From: Nitrososphaeraceae archaeon
Lineage (GTDB): Archaea > Thermoproteota > Nitrososphaeria > Nitrososphaerales > Nitrososphaeraceae
Direction: 5' to 3'
NCBI GenBank assembly: GCA_025937665.1
Contig: JAICQW010000032.1
Location: 1-13,895, forward strand
DNA: 13,895 bases
Under the pieces are notes generated by a model. It was given only the letters and a program-made list of their open reading frames with translations, was not told the DNA's origin and did not search any database. Each line of letters opens with the position of its first letter. Positions within the stretch are counted from its first letter, which is position 1. Positions 13,606 to 13,895 of the stretch are shown here, in pieces. The translations under genes were made by a program, and so were the position numbers.

Positions 13606-13895
13606 TTAAAAGCATAATAATTTTTCTTTCCTGTCCTCGGTATGACTAAACTCTCTCTTAAAATGCTGAAAGGTTTCATCATCAAAAATACAAAACTCAA
13701 TGATTTCTGGAAGGGCGTTATGGGAATCTTTCCTTTCAGCAAAGTTGATTGATTCTTGAACCAATATCTTTGCGCATTTTTCTTTAGGGAATCCAAATAT
13801 TCCTGCGCTAATAGCTGGAATAAATATGCTTTTGAAATTGTTTTGTTGAGCAAGTTTTAGAATATTGTTTATTGCCTGTGTTAGTTTTTCGTTCT
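13606..13895 (-). CDS. Macro-domain (ADP-ribose-binding) protein, C-terminal part, cut by window edge
   Basis: The minus-strand frame entering at the right edge (first full codon 13893-13891) is open for 95 codons to TAA 13608-13606. It reads EKLTQAINNILKLAQQN, then SIFIPAISAGIFGFPKEKC (residues 22-40 of the visible part), the macro-domain signature strand and the loop around the distal ribose/phosphate of ADP-ribose, then ILVQESINFA and IIEFCIFDDETFQHF. The N-terminal half, with the first nucleotide-binding loop, lies outside. Members bind or hydrolyse ADP-ribose, O-acetyl-ADP-ribose or ADP-ribosyl-proteins. A 116-codon minus-strand frame at 13503-13853 overlaps it but is only a shadow: its translation has no domain character. 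The gene is convergent with the Cys-Cys gene. Confidence 0.85.
   Translation of the reverse strand, partial: NEKLTQAINNILKLAQQNNFKSIFIPAISAGIFGFPKEKCAKILVQESINFAERKDSHNALPEIIEFCIFDDETFQHFKREFSHTEDRKEKLLCF

Noticed and set aside
13503..13853. A complete 116-codon minus-strand frame with ATG start
   Set aside because: It overlaps the macro-domain frame, which has recognisable family sequence; the 116-codon translation shows no domain character.
1..13895. CRISPR arrays, tRNA or rRNA genes, insertion sequences, phage modules
   Set aside because: No regularly spaced repeats, cloverleaf-type sequence, transposase or integrase was found on reading both strands.

Overview
The window looks like chromosome of an ammonia-oxidising archaeon of the Nitrososphaeria (Thaumarchaeota), probably in the Nitrososphaera/Nitrosocosmicus range. 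The reasons are low GC, start codons lying 25-30 bases downstream of TATA-like boxes (leaderless transcription) with few Shine-Dalgarno sites, an ADP-forming acyl-CoA ligase of the type used in the thaumarchaeal 3-hydroxypropionate/4-hydroxybutyrate cycle, a stand-alone Lrp ligand-binding (RAM) domain, and many small zinc-finger proteins. The genus is inference.

Layout. Positions 10-3323 hold a 40-residue double-CxxC protein (minus), a CytX-like NCS1 permease, a TTG-started zinc-finger protein, a 51-residue single-span membrane peptide followed 14 bases later by a metal-dependent cyclase/kynurenine formamidase-type hydrolase, and the RAM protein. Positions 3305-5558 hold a class V PLP enzyme (minus) that overlaps the RAM gene tail to tail, divergent from a RecA/RadA-like paralogue without a visible P-loop, then a three-span membrane protein (minus). 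Positions 5687-10190 hold a DEAD-box RNA helicase with an RG-rich tail (minus), a zinc ribbon/PRC-barrel/zinc ribbon protein (plus), and the acyl-CoA ligase (minus). The last two converge on a perfect 9-bp hairpin that should stop transcription from both sides.

Positions 10431-13895 look more accessory: an orphan D12-class adenine methyltransferase, a small CxxC protein, an acidic conserved small protein, a broken deazaflavin/PNPOx-type reductase carrying two or three single-base frameshifts, an unrecognised 102-residue protein, a PadR regulator divergent from a 50-residue Cys-Cys coiled-coil protein, and, running off the right edge, a macro-domain protein whose true frame is easily hidden behind a longer overlapping open frame.

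The most interesting unit is the PadR/Cys-Cys pair (12949-13492). Both proteins carry an adjacent cysteine pair near the N-terminus. One short AT box lies about 27-29 bases from both start codons, flanked by inverted repeats, and the small gene also carries a near-perfect Shine-Dalgarno sequence that is rare elsewhere in the window. No CRISPR, rRNA, tRNA, insertion sequence or phage module was seen.
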